Origin: Bubalus kerabau
Lineage: Eukaryota; Chordata; Mammalia; Artiodactyla; Bovidae
Length of the DNA stretch: 64,000 bases
NCBI RefSeq assembly: GCF_029407905.1
Contig: NC_073637.1
Location: 52,204,501 to 52,268,500, forward strand
Reading direction: 5' to 3'
The notes beneath the pieces were generated by a model. It did not search any database. It was not told where the DNA came from and saw only the letters and a program-made list of their open reading frames with translations. Both the position numbers and the translations under genes were made by a program. Below, in pieces: positions 45,820-58,098 of the stretch (position 1 is the stretch's first letter; every line of letters begins with the position of its first letter).

Positions 45820-46309
45820 ATGTGTTTAATCAAACTACCAATGTGTCCAAGAATGAATGCAAACATTGATGAAAAAAATCAAGGAAGATCTAAAAAAAGA
45901 GAGAATTATACCATATTCATTGAAAGAATGAATATCTAAAATGTCAATTCCTTCCAATTTAATCTTTACATTCAATGCAACCTCAGTCAAAATCCTACAA
46001 ATCTATTATATCAATATCAATAAAAATATTTTAAAGTCTACATGGAAAGACAAAAATACCTAGAATGATCTATATGAGACAACTGGAGAAGATAATAAAG
46101 GACACATACATTCTGATTTTAAGATTTACTATATATTCATAATAATTAAGAGAAAATATTATTGCCAAGAGAATAGACTCACAGATAAATGGAACAAAAT
46201 AGATTTCCCCAAAATAGATCAATACAGTTATAGTCATTTTTTTTTACATGAATAAAAACGCAACTCAGTGGAGAAAGGAGAGACTTTATATTAAAACTAT
46301 ATATATACT

Positions 46310-46448
46310 ATGAGATGGATGGATGGCATCACTGACTCGATGGACGTGAGTCTGAGTGAACTCCGGGAGTTGGTGAGGGACAGGGAGGCCTGGCGTGCTA
46401 TGATTCATGGGGTCGCAAAGAGTCGGACACGACTGAGTGACTGATCTG
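46310..46448 (+). mobile_element. BovB 3' end, about 140 bp
   Basis: The last ~140 bp of BovB, ending 'gtgactgatctgat'. It is flanked by TA-rich sequence ending 'atatatatacta' on both sides, which is probably the target-site duplication within a TA-rich target. The 'gatct' ending matches the tail type of the 24-27 kb copy. Confidence 0.92.
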
Positions 46449-46489
46449 ATATATATATATATATATATATATACTATATACTATATACT
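46449..46489. repeat. (TA)n and (TATAC)-like microsatellite
   Basis: TA repeats followed by 'actatatactatatactat' units lie directly between a BovB 3' end and a Bov-A2. Confidence 0.92.
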
Positions 46490-46500
46490 ATACTATCAGA

Positions 46501-46773
46501 CGGAGAAGGCGATGGCATCCCATGCCAGTACTCTTGCCTGTAAAATCCCATGGACAGAGGAGCCTGGTAGGCTGCAGTCCATGGGGTTGTGAAGAGTCGG
46601 ACACGACTGAGCAATTTCACTTTCACTTTTCACTTTCATGCACTGGAGAAGGAAATAGCAACCCACTCCAGTGTTCTTGCCTGGAGAATCCCAGGGACGG
46701 GGAAGCCTGGTGGGCTGCCTTCTATGGGGTTGCACAGAGTCGGACATGACTGAAGCGACTTAGCAGCAGCAGC
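46501..46773 (+). mobile_element. Bov-A2 SINE, full length
   Basis: Two Bov-A monomers with the 'cactttcacttttcactttc' linker and an (agc)n tail. Perfect 11-bp target-site duplication 'atactatcaga' (46490-46500 and 46774-46784). The best delimited Bov-A2 in the window. Confidence 0.96.
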
Positions 46774-46867
46774 ATACTATCAGAACAATGGAACATCTAT
46801 ATGCAAAAATTAAGCCTGGACTCAGCATTAACACATTATGCAATAACTTTCTCAAAATGGATCATGA

Positions 46868-47192
46868 GAACAGTCTTATGGACTCTGTGGAAGAGGGAGA
46901 GGGAGGGAAGATTTGGGAGAATGGCATTGAAACATGTAAAATATCATGTATGAAACGAGTTGCCAGTCCAGGTTCGATGCACAATACTGGATGCTTGGGG
47001 CTAGTGCACTGGGACGACCCAGAGGGATGGTATGGGGAGGGAGGAGGGAGGAGGGTTCAGGGTGGGGAACACATGTATACCTGTGGCAGATTCATTTTGA
47101 TATTTTGCAAAACTAATACAATTATGTAAAGTTTAAAAATAAAATAAAATTAAAAATAAATAAATAAATAAATCTAATGACAGTGGAAAAAA
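46868..47192 (+). mobile_element. Young L1 (L1-BT type) 3' end
   Basis: Ruminant L1 3' UTR from about 'cttatggactctgtggaaga' to an A-rich tail with (taaa)n units, followed by 'tctaatgacagtgg' and a final A run. A 14-bp target-site duplication 'aaaatggatcatga' (46854-46867 and 47193-47206) frames it inside the old L1. Confidence 0.93.
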
Positions 47193-47382
47193 AAAATGGA
47201 TCATGAACCTAAATGCAAGATACCAAATTATAAAACATTTAGGAGAGAAAAGTTAAGACCTCTGTTTTGGTGACGCGTTTTTAGATACAACACCCAAAGT
47301 ACAATCATGGGAGAAAAAAAATGGGTAGATTGGTTTTATTAAAATTTTAAAAACTATTTTTTTAATTAAAAAAACTATTTTT

Positions 47383-48416
47383 GAAAGACACTATACCAGA
47401 CCACCTGACCTGCCTCTTGAGAAACTTACATGCAGGTCAGGAAGCAACAGTTAGAACTGGACATGGAACAACAGACTAGTTCCAAATAGGAAAAGGAATA
47501 CGTCAAGGCTGTATACTGTCACCCTGCTTATTTAACTTACATGCAGAGTACATCATGAGAAATGCTGGGCTGGAAGAAGCACAAGCTGGAGTCAAGATTG
47601 CTGGGAGAAGTATCAATCACCTCAGATATGTAGATGACAACACCCTTATGGCAGAAAGCAAAGAAGAACTAAAAAGCCTCTTGATAAAAGTGAAAGAGGA
47701 GAGTGAAAAAGTTGGCTTAAAGCTCAACATTCAGAAAATGAAGATCATGGCATCTGGTCCCATCACTTCATGGGAAATAGATGGGGAAACAGTGGAAACA
47801 GTGGCAGATTTAAATTTTGGGGGCTCCAAAATCACTGCAGATGGTGATTGCAGCCATGAAATTAAAAGACGCTTACTCCTTGGAAGGAAAGTTATGACCA
47901 ACCTAGATAGCATATTCAAAAGCAGAGATATTACTTTGCCAACAAAGGTCTGTCTAGTCAAGGCTATGGTTTTTCCTGTGGTCATGTATGTATGTGAGAG
48001 TTGGACTGTGAAGAAAGTTGAGCGCTGAAGAATTGATGCTTTTGACTGTGGTGTTGGAGAAGACTCTTGAGGGTCCCTTGGACTGCAAGGAGATCCAAGC
48101 AGTCCATCCTAAAAGATGTCAGTCCTGGGTATTCATTGGAAGGACTGATGCTGAAGCTGAAACTCCAGTACTTTGGCCACCTCATGCGAAGAGTTGACTC
48201 ACTGAAAAAGACCCTGATGTTGGGAGGGATTGGGGGCAGGAGAAGAAGGGGATGACAGAGGATGAGATGGCTGGATGTCATCACCGACTAGATGGACATA
48301 GTTTGAGTGAAATCTGGGAGTTGGTGATGGACAGGTAGGCCTGGCATGTTGTGATTCATGGGGTAGCAAGGAGTTGGACACGACTGAGTGACTGAACTGA
48401 GCTGAACTGAACTGAT
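47383..48416 (+). mobile_element. BovB LINE, 5' truncated, 1.03 kb
   Basis: Runs from RT motif B to the 3' end. GVRQGC appears in its arginine form ('GIRQGC'). Motif C is altered: the frame reads 'RYVDDNTLMAE', so YADD has become YVDD. The open stretch 47555-48028 ends at a TGA in a former CGA codon, and a 2-bp loss near 48044 shifts the frame. The 3' tail is of the 'ctgaactgaactgat' type. No clear target-site duplication. Confidence 0.94.
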
Positions 48417-48823
48417 AGAATGAAAAGATGACTGTCAGGAGCTCAGCTTATCTGAGTTGCCACATGTTAAAATAATTGGTTAGAAGATGAGAACATTAGG
48501 ATGATCTACAGAGTTGGAGATATAAACATCAACTAAACCAATAAAATAGCAATAAAAAGTCAAAGGAAAAATGTGTGATTAAAGGATGGAGGCAATAAAT
48601 ATATGAGAATCCCAGAGAAACTTTTAGTTCCAGACAGTTAAAAAGTAGACCCAAACAAATGAACAAATCCACATGCAGTCATAGGAGTGTGTTTAAAGGA
48701 TTTAGAAGCCAAGTGAAAGAGCTTCCAATGACCAAAAATATAACAACTTGAACAAAATAAATAATGTTACAATGGATTATAGCCCAAATTAAAAAATAAA
48801 TATCCTATGTCCATACTGATAAA

Positions 48824-49538
48824 CAGTGGAAACAGTGGCAGACTTTATTTTGGGGGGCTCCAAAATCACTGCAGATGGTGACTGCAGCCATGAAATTAAA
48901 AGATGCTTACTCCTTGGAAGGAAAGTTATGACCAACCCAGACAGCATATTAAAAAGCAGACATTACTTTGCCAACAAAGTTCCCTCTAGTCAAGGCTATG
49001 GTTTTTCCAGTAGTCATGTATGGATGTGAGAGTTGGATGATAAAGAAAGGTTATCACCAAAGAATGTATACCTGTGGCGGATTCATTTTGATATTTGGCA
49101 AATCTAATACAGTTATGTAAAGTTTAAAAATAAAATAAAATTAAAAAAAAAAAAAAAGAATTGATGCTTTTGAACTTTTTTGTTGGAGAAGACTCTTGAG
49201 AGTCCGCTGGACTGTAAAGAGATCCAACCAGTCTATCCTAAAGGAGATCAGCCCTGAGTGTTCATTGGAAGGACTTATATTGAAGCTGAAACTCCAATAC
49301 TTTGGCCACTTGATGCAAAGAGCTGACTCATTTGAAAAGACCCTGATGTTGGGAAAGATTGAAGGTGGGAGGAGAAGGGAATGACATAGGATGAGATGGT
49401 TGGATGGCATCACGGACTCAACGGACATGAGTTTGGGTAAACTCCAGGAGTTGGTGATGGAGGGTGGGCCTGTTATGCTGCACTCCATGGGCTGTCAAAG
49501 ATTCAAACATGACTGAGCAACTGATCTGAACTGAACTG
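48824..49538 (+). mobile_element. BovB 3' part, split by a young L1 tail
   Basis: BovB from about 'acagtggcagactttatttt' to the 3' end. It is interrupted at 49066-49156 by a short L1 3' end. Flanks 'atactgataaa' (48813-48823) and 'atactaataaa' (49539-49549) differ by one base and are the target-site duplication. Dead copy. Confidence 0.93.
49066..49156 (+). mobile_element. Very short young L1 3' end inside BovB
   Basis: About 90 bp of ruminant L1 3' terminus ('gtatacctgtggcggattca' to an A run), with 'aaagaat' on the left and right as probable target-site duplication. Younger than the BovB it interrupts. Confidence 0.9.
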
Positions 49539-49874
49539 ATACTAATAAAAATAAATGAGGAATTATATTTGGAAAAAAGTCAAATCTCTCATGTAGAACA
49601 ATCTTAACTAATTTATGTAGAGGCTCGCATTCACATGCATAATGAGTTTATAACTCCCAGTCCTTAAGTTGGGTCACACATAGTGAATTTTTTCCATAGC
49701 GTCCAGTATGATAAAGTAGGAAAATAATGAATTTTCAGTGGAGAAACCTAAGAAGACTATCTCAGCCAGCTAATCAAGGTCAAGATCGGGTGTAAGAAGT
49801 CATATTGATAGTATATATCAAGTATGATGTAATGAAAATTACTTTGCCTCTATAATCTTCATCTGATAAAATCA

Positions 49875-50088
49875 CTGAAGTTGTTGTTTCGTCACTAAGT
49901 TGTGTCTGACTCTTCTGTGACCCCATGGACTATAGTCCATTGGTTCCTCTGTCCATGGGATTTCCCAGGCAAGATTACTGTAGTGGGTTGCCATTTCCTT
50001 CTCCAGGGGATCTTCCTGACACAGGGATCAAACCTGTATGTTCTGCCTTGGCAGACACATTCTTTATCATTGAGCCACCAGGAAAGCC
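49875..50088 (-). mobile_element. Bov-tA SINE, minus strand
   Basis: Reverse-complement Bov-tA with a perfect 12-bp target-site duplication 'ctgataaaatca' (49863-49874 and 50089-50100). It lies inside an ancient L1 3' UTR. Confidence 0.95.
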
Positions 50089-50530
50089 CTGATAAAATCA
50101 TAATAGTCAGTTTACTCACGAGCAAAATTAAGACAAAACTTAAACAAGGGTGTCTACGAATATATGATCAGTCTTTGCAATCCTGTCTAGGTCATCAAAA
50201 ACAAGAAATTTCCAAAGATGTGTCAGAGCCAAGAGGGGCCTAAGGAGACGTGACATTTAAATATATGGTATCCTAGGTAGGATAGGAATACGTAGAATAG
50301 GTAGGATAAATGTTAGGAATATAAAAATGAGATTAGGTTAAAACTGAGGAATTATGAATATTTTATGGGCTTTAATCAATAATTATACATCAATATTTGT
50401 TCTTTAGTTGTTATGTACCATACTAATTTAGATTCTAATAACAGGGAAACAAAGGTGTGGAGTATTGGAAAATCTATTTTGCAACTTTTTAAATCTAAAA
50501 TCACTCTAAAATAACATAGTAAATGTTTAA

Positions 50531-51475
50531 AAACATTGTCAGAAAAAAACCTGTGTGGTAGGTAAATGGTATATCTAAATCTCAAAGACATTAACTGACT
50601 CCATTTAACTTTAGTGTAAAAGGTAGCCTAGAAACTTCACTTTTCTGTGACTCTCAATATTTTATTTTTTGTTAAATACCAATATGACAGAGCGTTCTTT
50701 ATGTTAAAAGATACTCTATATTCTCATATATGATCTAGGCTCAAGTTCCTACTACCCTCAGAAAATGTAACATGCAAATAGTAATTGAAATTTGCTTAGA
50801 CAATTATTAGTATGTTACTCTCAAAAGAGGGAAAATAAAGATGCATTTTGTGTGTTTCCCAGGGTCCCCTTGGGAATCCAATAAAAGATGTACTTGAAGA
50901 CAGATGTTAAAATTTTCAATGACTTTTTCAAAGCAGCATATCTTGAAGTAACCACTCTGAGTGACAGCTGAACACAAACTTCTGACTAGTAGAACAGTCA
51001 TGTTCACAGTACATAAATATTCACAAAGATGGATCTTTAAATATAACTTGCAAATAATCTGACAGGTAAAATGTATTTTTATGTTACCCAGAGGAATAAA
51101 ATGAATTTTTCTTCTTTTATTCTTTTCATTTTCTTTTGGTGAGTTTTAGCAAAGTTGTTTACAATTTCAGCATCTGCTACATTACTTTAAATTTTCAAAT
51201 AAATTGCTTGGCAGTTTCAATTGGTTTTATATTCATCTTTACTGGGTTACTGAATCTGTATATTTAAATCATAAGATTTTTATTTGCCTTCTACATCTTA
51301 CATGTGTATATCTCTGTAAAATTTAGTAACATTGGTTAAATAGTAATATGTAAAAATATTCACTATAATGTTGTATATGAAATACTAGTACATTACTGAT
51401 ATGGTAAGATGGGACATATCAACAGTTTTACTCTGTCACATTACTCATAAAGACAAGATTATGAAATACTTGTTG
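50531..51475. other. AT-rich DNA, nothing recognised
   Basis: No gene or repeat identified. Confidence 0.5.
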
Positions 51476-52290
51476 TTCAGTTGCTAAGTCATGTCCAACT
51501 CTGTGAACCACAGGAACTGCAGCACAGCAGGTGTTCCTGTCCTTCACTATCTCCAGGAGGTTGCTCAGACTCGTGTTCATTGAGTCAGTGGTGCCATCCC
51601 TCTCATCCTAGGTATCCCCTTCTCCTTCTGCATAATCTTTCCCAGGATAAGGGTCTTTTCCAATGAGTCAGCTCATTGCATCAGGTGGCAAAAGTATTAG
51701 AGCTTCAGCTTCAGCATCTGTCCTCCCAATGAATGTTCAGGGTTAATTTTCTTTAGGATTGACTGGTTTGATCCCTTTGCTGTCCAAGGGAATCTCAAGA
51801 ATCTTCTCCAGCACCACAATTTGAAAGCATCAATTCTTCAGCGCTCAGACTTATTTATGGTCCAACTCTGACATCCGTACATGACGACAGGAAAAACCAT
51901 AGGTTTGACTATCCAGACCTTTGTGAGCAAAGTGATGTCTCTGCTTTTTAATATGCTGACTGGGTTTATTATAGTTTTTCTTCCAAGGAGCAAGCACCTT
52001 TTAATTTCATGGCTTTAGTCACTGTCTACAGTGATTTTGGAACCCAAGAAAATAAAGTCTGTCACTGTTTCCACTTTCCACACATCTATTTACCATGAAG
52101 TGATGGGACCGTATATTATGATCCTAGTGTTTTGGATGTTGAGTTTTAGACCAGCTTTTTCACTCTCCTCAAGAGGAAGGCTTTTTCAGCTTTTTCACCC
52201 TTACCAAGAGGCTCTTTAGTTCTTCTTTGTTTTCTACTACTAGAGTGGTATCATCTGCATATTTGATGTTGATATTTCTCCTGGCAATCT
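51476..52290 (-). mobile_element. Old BovB 3' part, minus strand, 0.8 kb
   Basis: Minus-strand BovB from about motif C to the 3' end. It is clearly more diverged than most copies, with many small indels and a short internal repeat near 52160-52200 ('aggctttttcagctttttca'). No target-site duplication was found. One of the oldest BovB copies in the window. Confidence 0.9.
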
Positions 52291-52439
52291 TTTCAGGCCA
52301 ATATAGAAAAAGAGGAATTATTGTTACCTTCCTACTTGAAAAAGATAAATATACAGTCAAAGTATTAAAAGTAATATATTTTAGTTAATTTTTACACATT
52401 AAATAGTAGACAATGTAGGGCACTGATTTCTGAGAAAGA

Positions 52440-54230
52440 GGAAGCAAAGAGAATTAGCCTAATTTATTAGTTCAAGAGAGAAAACTGGAAAAACCAAGTC
52501 ATAAAGAGTTTGCCAAAAACATATTGAAAAAGAAAAAGTTAAGAAAACAGAATGAGAGAGAAAAAAAAATCTCAAAATTTTAGCTGAGGAGTAATCAGCA
52601 CCAGAGAGTTTAAAATACTATACAAAGCCAGAAAAAACAGTCACCAAAAATGAACATAAGAAATAATCCAATGTTCTCATAAAAAAGTGGAGAAAATGAT
52701 TTCCTATTTCTATCACTTGAGGAGAAACACCATAAATCACAGGGCATCAGATAGAGTACACAGAAGGATATTGACTTAATAGTGGCAAAAATGAGCAACA
52801 GACTGATAGCTACTTGGGTCCTATAAATCAAAGCTTAAATCTAGCCTTGAAAGAAACAAGCTGTCTACAAGATATTTAGTGTGTTTTCGAAGAAAACCCA
52901 GTAGCACTTTGGGAATATATAAATATCTAGCAGCTAACAGGGTAAAATTAAAAAATTCACAATATCTGACTCCTAATCAAGATTAATGAGGTATTCAAGA
53001 AGCAGAGAAATATAAACTCTGATGAGGAGAAAAATCAATAGACTCACCAAAAAAAAATGGTAGACAAAGATTTTCAAATATTTATTATAATTAATAATTA
53101 ATGTTTAACAAGTTAGATGAAATATTAGGCATATTAATAAATATTTAAAACATGGAAACAGTCAGTAAAGTTAAATTTCCAGAGATGGAAATAATAAGAT
53201 CTAAGAAACTTCACTATATGAAATAAATAAACTAGAAACTGCAAGAAACAAACAAAAAAAAATAGCAAGATGAGTGAGCTGAGGCCAAAGCAATAGATGT
53301 ATCTAAAATAAAATAATAGAAAAAAAAGAGGATAAGAATGTATTAGCAGACTACCAGTGAGCTATGGGACAGCTCTAAAGGATCAAATATATGAATAATT
53401 TCAATTTAAAAAGGAAAATAAGAAAAGTTAAAATATTTGAAGAATTAGCAGTAGGCATCTTTCCAAATTTCATTAAAATAGAATAGCCAAATTTAACAAA
53501 ACCCAAGTATAAGAAATACAAATAAAATTATAGCACATCTCATAGAGTTAAAGCCAATGATAAATAAAGAGAATAGAAAGCGAGTAGAGGAAAAAGAAAT
53601 ATTGCAAAACTGAACAAAATAATTACAAAAAATTTATTTTACAATGAATTATAAGACAGAAGACAATGAGATTACACACTTCAATTTCTAAAGAATAAAG
53701 CAGTTAAACTAGATGGCTATAATCAGTAAATATATCTTTTAAAATTAGCAGAACAATTTCTTCAGATATGTAAAGGCTGAAATAAATAATAAAATGTAGA
53801 CAAGTATACTACATAAAGTCATTTATGAAAAACACTTAAAATAATATGGAAATCTCTATCTATTCAGATAAATGGATATCAGTGAAAACAGTAAAGATGT
53901 ATTCAACCCTAAAATATATTATCACTTTAAAGTGACTAAGGGTAACTGATGTATAAATAATTAATACATTATACAATTTATTATATATATAGAAATAAAA
54001 ATTATGATGGCAACTATACAAAGCCTGGAAAGTAATTTAAGAGAATTCAGTTGAAAGATTATCATCTTACTATGAAGTGATTACATAAAATGAAAATATT
54101 ACATAATTTAAAACGCACTTATTGAACATTAGAGTGAACACTGAAGAAAATTATAGTTATTGCTAATAAAAAAGTAGAAACATTAAAAATGACCAATGCA
54201 ATCTAAAATGACAAAGAGAAGGAAAATAAT
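52440..54230 (+). mobile_element. Ancient L1 5' UTR, ORF1 and inter-ORF remnant
   Basis: Sense L1M-type sequence: 5' UTR wording near 52540-52900 ('aacagaatgagagagaaaaa', 'aagaaacaagctgtctacaa'), an ORF1-like part from about 52960 ('cacaatatctgactcctaat') to 53940, and an inter-ORF stretch near 54000-54180. All frames are closed. It could be the front part of the L1 whose ORF2 lies at 56-61.5 kb. Confidence 0.7.
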
Positions 54231-54360
54231 GAAAGAATGGAAAACAGAGTAGAATGGTGGTAGCTAGGGTCTGAGGAAATGTTGGGGGAAATGAGCAGTG
54301 AAAGAGTACAAACTTCCAGTTATAAGATGAGTAAGTAGTGGATATTCAAATATGTTTTAA
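54231..54360 (+). mobile_element. L1 3' UTR fragment
   Basis: 'aacagagtagaatggtggta' and 'acaaacttccagttataaga' are characteristic of an old L1 3' UTR, similar to the wording near 33160. It sits out of order between ORF1-type and ORF2-type L1 sequence, so it belongs to a separate insertion or a rearrangement. Confidence 0.7.
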
Positions 54361-54538
54361 AAGACCAAACTGGAATTGAATTAGATGAGCACTAAATTAG
54401 ATTAAAATTAAACAAAATTCATAATAGATATTATCACAAAGCATAAATATTATAAACATAAATAATATGCTTAATAAATCATGAGTCTTAAAGAGTACAT
54501 GACTGTTTTTAAAAATTGAACTGATATATAATATCTGT

Positions 54539-55658
54539 TCAGTCAGTTCAGTTGCTCAGTCATGTCTGACTCTTTGGGACCCCCAAGGACTGCAGCATGC
54601 CAGGGCTCCCTGTCCATCACCAACTCCTGGAGATACTCAAACTCATGTCCATTGCTTCAGTGATGCCATCCAACCATCTCATCCTCTGTCGTCCTCTTCT
54701 CCTCCACCTTCAATCTTTCCTACCATCAGGGTCTTTTCAAATGAATCAGTTCTTTGCATCAGGTGGCCAAAGAGTTGGAGTTTCAGTTTCAACATCAGTC
54801 CTTCCAATGAATATTCAGGACTGATCTCCTTTAGGAAGGACTGGTTGGATCTCCTTGCAGTCCAAGTGACTCTCAAGAGTCTTCTCCAACAATACAGTTC
54901 AAAAGCATTGATTCTTTGGCGCTCAGCTATCTTTATCGTCCAACTCTCACATCCATACATGACTACTGGAAAAACCATACTTTTGACTAGGCAGATTTTG
55001 TTGGTAAAGTAATGTCTCTGCTTTTTCATATACTGTCTAGGTTGGTCATAGCTTATCTTCCAAGGAGTAAGCGTCTTTTAATTTTATGGCTGCAGTCAAC
55101 ATCTGCAGTGATTTTGGAATCACCTCCTCCTCCCCAAAAATAAAGTCTGTCACTGTTTCCATTGTTTCCCCATCTATTTCCCATGAAGTGATGGGACCAG
55201 ATGCCATGATCATAGTTTTCTGAATGTTAAGTTTTAAGCCAAATTTTTCATTATCCTCTGTTTCACTTTCATCAAGAGGTTCTTCAGTTCTTCTCCACTT
55301 TCTGCCATAAGGGTGGTGTCATCTGAATATCTGAGATTATTGATACTGCTCCTGGCAATCTTAATTCCAGCTTGTGCTTCATCCAACCTGGCATTTCACA
55401 TGATGTATTCTGCATATAAGTTAAATAAGCAGAGTGACAATATGGAGCCTTGACGTACTCCTTTCCCTATTTGGAACAAGTCTTTTGTTCCATGTCCAAT
55501 GTCCAGTTCTAACTGTCGCTTCCTGATCTGCATACAAATTTCTCAAAAGGCAAGTCAGGTGGTCTGGTATTTCCATCTGTTTAAGATTTCCACAGCTTGT
55601 TTTGAGCCACACAGTCAAAGTCTTTGGCGTAGTCAATAAAGCAAAAATAGATGTTTTT
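54539..55658 (-). mobile_element. BovB LINE, minus strand, 1.1 kb
   Basis: Minus-strand BovB from RT motif A to the 3' end. Motif B is of the GVRQGC type, but the frame is broken by several indels. Motif C is in a poor state: the YADD position reads as 'tattcagatgaca' in sense, giving YSDD. Two open pieces remain (55029-54679 and 55786-55421). No clear target-site duplication. Dead copy. Confidence 0.92.
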
Positions 55659-55707
55659 ATAAAGGACATAAAATCTTTTTTTGTGAGTTTTTTTCTGTCT
55701 TTTTTTA

Positions 55708-55935
55708 GGGGCTTCCCTTGTGGCTCAGATGGTAAAAAAATCTGTCTGCAGTGCAGGAGACTGCAATGCAGAGACTGCAGTTTCAATCCCAGGGTCAGGA
55801 AGATCCCCTGGAGAAGGGATGATTACCCACTCCAGGATTCTTGCCTGGAGAATCCCATGGAGAGAGGAACCTGGCAGGCTATAGTCCATGGGATCACAAA
55901 GAGTTGGACATGACTGAGCAACAAACAGTTTCACT
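55708..55935 (+). mobile_element. Bov-tA SINE
   Basis: Head 'ggggcttcccttgtggctca', B-box-like 'gtttcaatccc', and BovB-like end 'agttggacatgactgagcaa'. It contains a small internal duplication of 'tgcagtgcaggagactgca'. Confidence 0.92.
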
Positions 55936-55937
55936 TT

Positions 55938-56040
55938 CCCATGTGGCATGTAGGATCTTAATTCCCTGGCAGAGATTGAACTCTACCCCATGCAATGGAA
56001 CCATGGAGTCTTAAATACTGAACAAAAAGGGAAGTCCCCA
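55938..56040 (-). mobile_element. CHR-type tRNA-Glu SINE fragment
   Basis: On the minus strand this begins 'ggggacttccctttttgttc' and contains a B-box-like 'gagttcaatctc'. It is an older cetartiodactyl tRNA-Glu SINE without the BovB-like tail. Diverged and 3' truncated. Confidence 0.75.
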
Positions 56041-56324
56041 AAAGATGCAAAATGTGACAACACAAAATGTGTGTTAAGGAGAAATATTAAGCTTTAAAAT
56101 AGGGTTCAATGGTAGTTATTATCAACTTAAATTAGACTATTAAGGATACAAATTGTTATACATAAGCCTATAACACACAGACTGAAAATAAAAGGTTGGA
56201 AAAAGATATTCTCTGCTAATAGAAGCTAAAAGATAGCTGGAAGAGCTATACTTAAAACAAACAAACAAAAAGAATAGACCTTAACACGAAGTCTGTAATA
56301 AGAGACAAAGAAAGATGTAACATA

Positions 56325-57533
56325 ATGTTAAAGATTCAGCAATACGTGAACTGTGAACTTCCAGATGTTCAAGCTGGGTTTAGAAAAGGCAGAGGAACCA
56401 GAGATCAAATTGCCAGCATCCGCTGGATCATCAAAAAAGCAAGAGAGTTTCAGAAAAACATCTATTTCTGCTTTACTGACTATGCCAAAGTCTTTGACTG
56501 TGTGGATCACAATAAACTGTGGAAAATTCTGAAAGAGATGGGAATACCAGACCATCTGATCTGCCTCTTGAGAAACCTGTATGTAGGTGAGGAAGCAACA
56601 GTTAGAACTGGATATGGAACAACAGACTGGTTCCAAATAGGAAAAGGAGTATGTCAAGGCTGTATATTGTCACCCTGCTTATTTAACTTATATGCAGAGT
56701 ACATCATGAGAAATGCTGGGCTGGATGAAGCACAAGCTGGAATCAAGATTGCTGGGAAAAATATCAATAACTTCAGATATGCAGATGACAGCACCCTTAT
56801 AGCAGAAAGTGAAGAAGAACTAAAGAGTCTCTTGATGAAAGTGAAAAAGGAGAGTGAAAAAGTAGGCTTAAAGCTCAACATTCAGAAAACTAAGATCATG
56901 GCATCTGGTCCCATCACTTCATGGGAAATAGATGGGGAAACAGTGGCTGACTTTATTTTTCTGGGCTCCAAAATCAGTGCAGATGGTGATTACAGCCATG
57001 AAATTGAAAGACACTTACTCCTTGGAAGGAAAGTCATAACCAACCTAGACAGCATATTAAAAAGCAGAGACATTACTTTGCCAACAAAGGTCGGTCTAGT
57101 CAAGGTTATGGTTTTTCCAGTGGTCATGTATGGATATGAGAGTTGGACTACAAAGAATGTTGAGTGCAGCAGAATTGATGCTTTTGAACTGTGGTGTTGG
57201 AGAAGACTCTTGAGAGTCCCTTGCTCTGCAAGCAGATCCAACCAGTCAATCCTAAAGGAGATCAGTCCTAGGTGTTCACTGGAAGAACTGATATTGAGGC
57301 TGAAACTCCAATACTTTGGCCACCTGATGCGAAGAGCTGACTCATTTGAAAAGACCCTGATGCTGGGAAAGATTGGGGGCAGGAGGAGAAGGGGACAACA
57401 GAGGATGAGATGGTTGGATGGCATCACCGACTCAATGGACATGGGTTTGAATGGACTCTGGGTTTTGGTGATGGACAGGGAGTCCTGGCCTGCTGTGGTT
57501 CATGGGATCACAGAGTCGAACACCACTGAGTGA
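56325..57533 (+). pseudogene. BovB RT and C-terminal part, open for 402 codons
   Basis: The frame is unbroken from the target-site duplication (which supplies the ATG by chance) to the normal BovB stop region. It has 'DVQAGFRKGRGTRD', motif A 'FTDYAKVFDCVD' with its Asp, motif B 'GVCQGC' (Arg to Cys, a CpG-type change CGT to TGT) and motif C 'YADDSTLIAE' with both catalytic Asp. The C-terminal region is complete. It lacks the endonuclease, linker and first RT motifs through 5' truncation and has no promoter, so it is a fossil. It is the longest stretch here with an intact YADD. Confidence 0.92.
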
Positions 57534-57552
57534 CTGAACTGAACTGAACTGG
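56334..57552 (+). mobile_element. BovB LINE, 1.2 kb, in old L1
   Basis: 5'-truncated BovB with a perfect 9-bp target-site duplication 'atgttaaag' (56325-56333 and 57553-57561). It runs from just upstream of the RT palm to the 3' end, with a 'ctgaactgaactgaact' tail. Coding detail is in the pseudogene entry. Confidence 0.96.
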
Positions 57553-58098
57553 ATGTTAAAGTAGTCAATCCAACAAGAGTATAAAATATGTATAAATATT
57601 TATGTACCCAGCATAAAAGCATCTAAATATATGAATCAAGCACTAACATACATAAAGGGTGAAATAAACAGCAACAAAGTAATAGAAGGGGACTTTAATA
57701 TACCACTTAGATCATCTAGACAGAAATATCTGCCTCATAAGACATGTTAGGCCAGATGGACTTAGCATATATACAAAGCATTCCATTCAAAAGCAACAGG
57801 ATACACATTCTTCTCAAATACATGTGGATCATTTTCCAGAATAGGTCATGTGTTAGACCTCATATCGATTTATAATAAATGTAAGAGTATTGAAATCATA
57901 TCAAGCATCTTTCCTTACCATAATGGTATGAATTAGAAATATATTATAATAAAAAAACTGGAAAATTGACCTATATGTGGAGATTATGTGACAGGCTATT
58001 AAACGACCAACAGGCAAATGAATAAGTCAAAAGAGAGATCAAAATATACTTGGTGACAAATGAAAATGGAAACACATAAATCCAATATCTATGGGATG

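Larger units (their letters stand above)
45820..47382 (+). mobile_element. Old L1 ORF2 remnant broken by four insertions
   Basis: Diverged sense L1 ORF2 C-terminal sequence is seen at 45820-46309 (phrases near 'tgcaacctcagtcaaaatcc'), 46785-46867 and 47193-47382 ('ggagagaaaagttaagacct'). Between these parts lie a BovB 3' end, a TA repeat, a Bov-A2 and a young L1 3' end, each with its own border. A further BovB begins at 47383. No open frame remains. Confidence 0.78.
48440..50530 (+). mobile_element. Ancient L1M 3' UTR, split by BovB and Bov-tA
   Basis: Old L1 3' UTR wording is seen at 48440-48823 ('gagcttccaatgaccaaaaa'), 49539-49874 ('ttataactcccagtccttaa' and 'agtggagaaacctaagaaga') and 50089-50530 ('aagaggggcctaaggagacg', ending 'aatctaaaatcactctaaaa'). 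The three parts join in the correct order when the insertions are removed. This L1 group is far older than the ruminant repeats. Confidence 0.78.
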
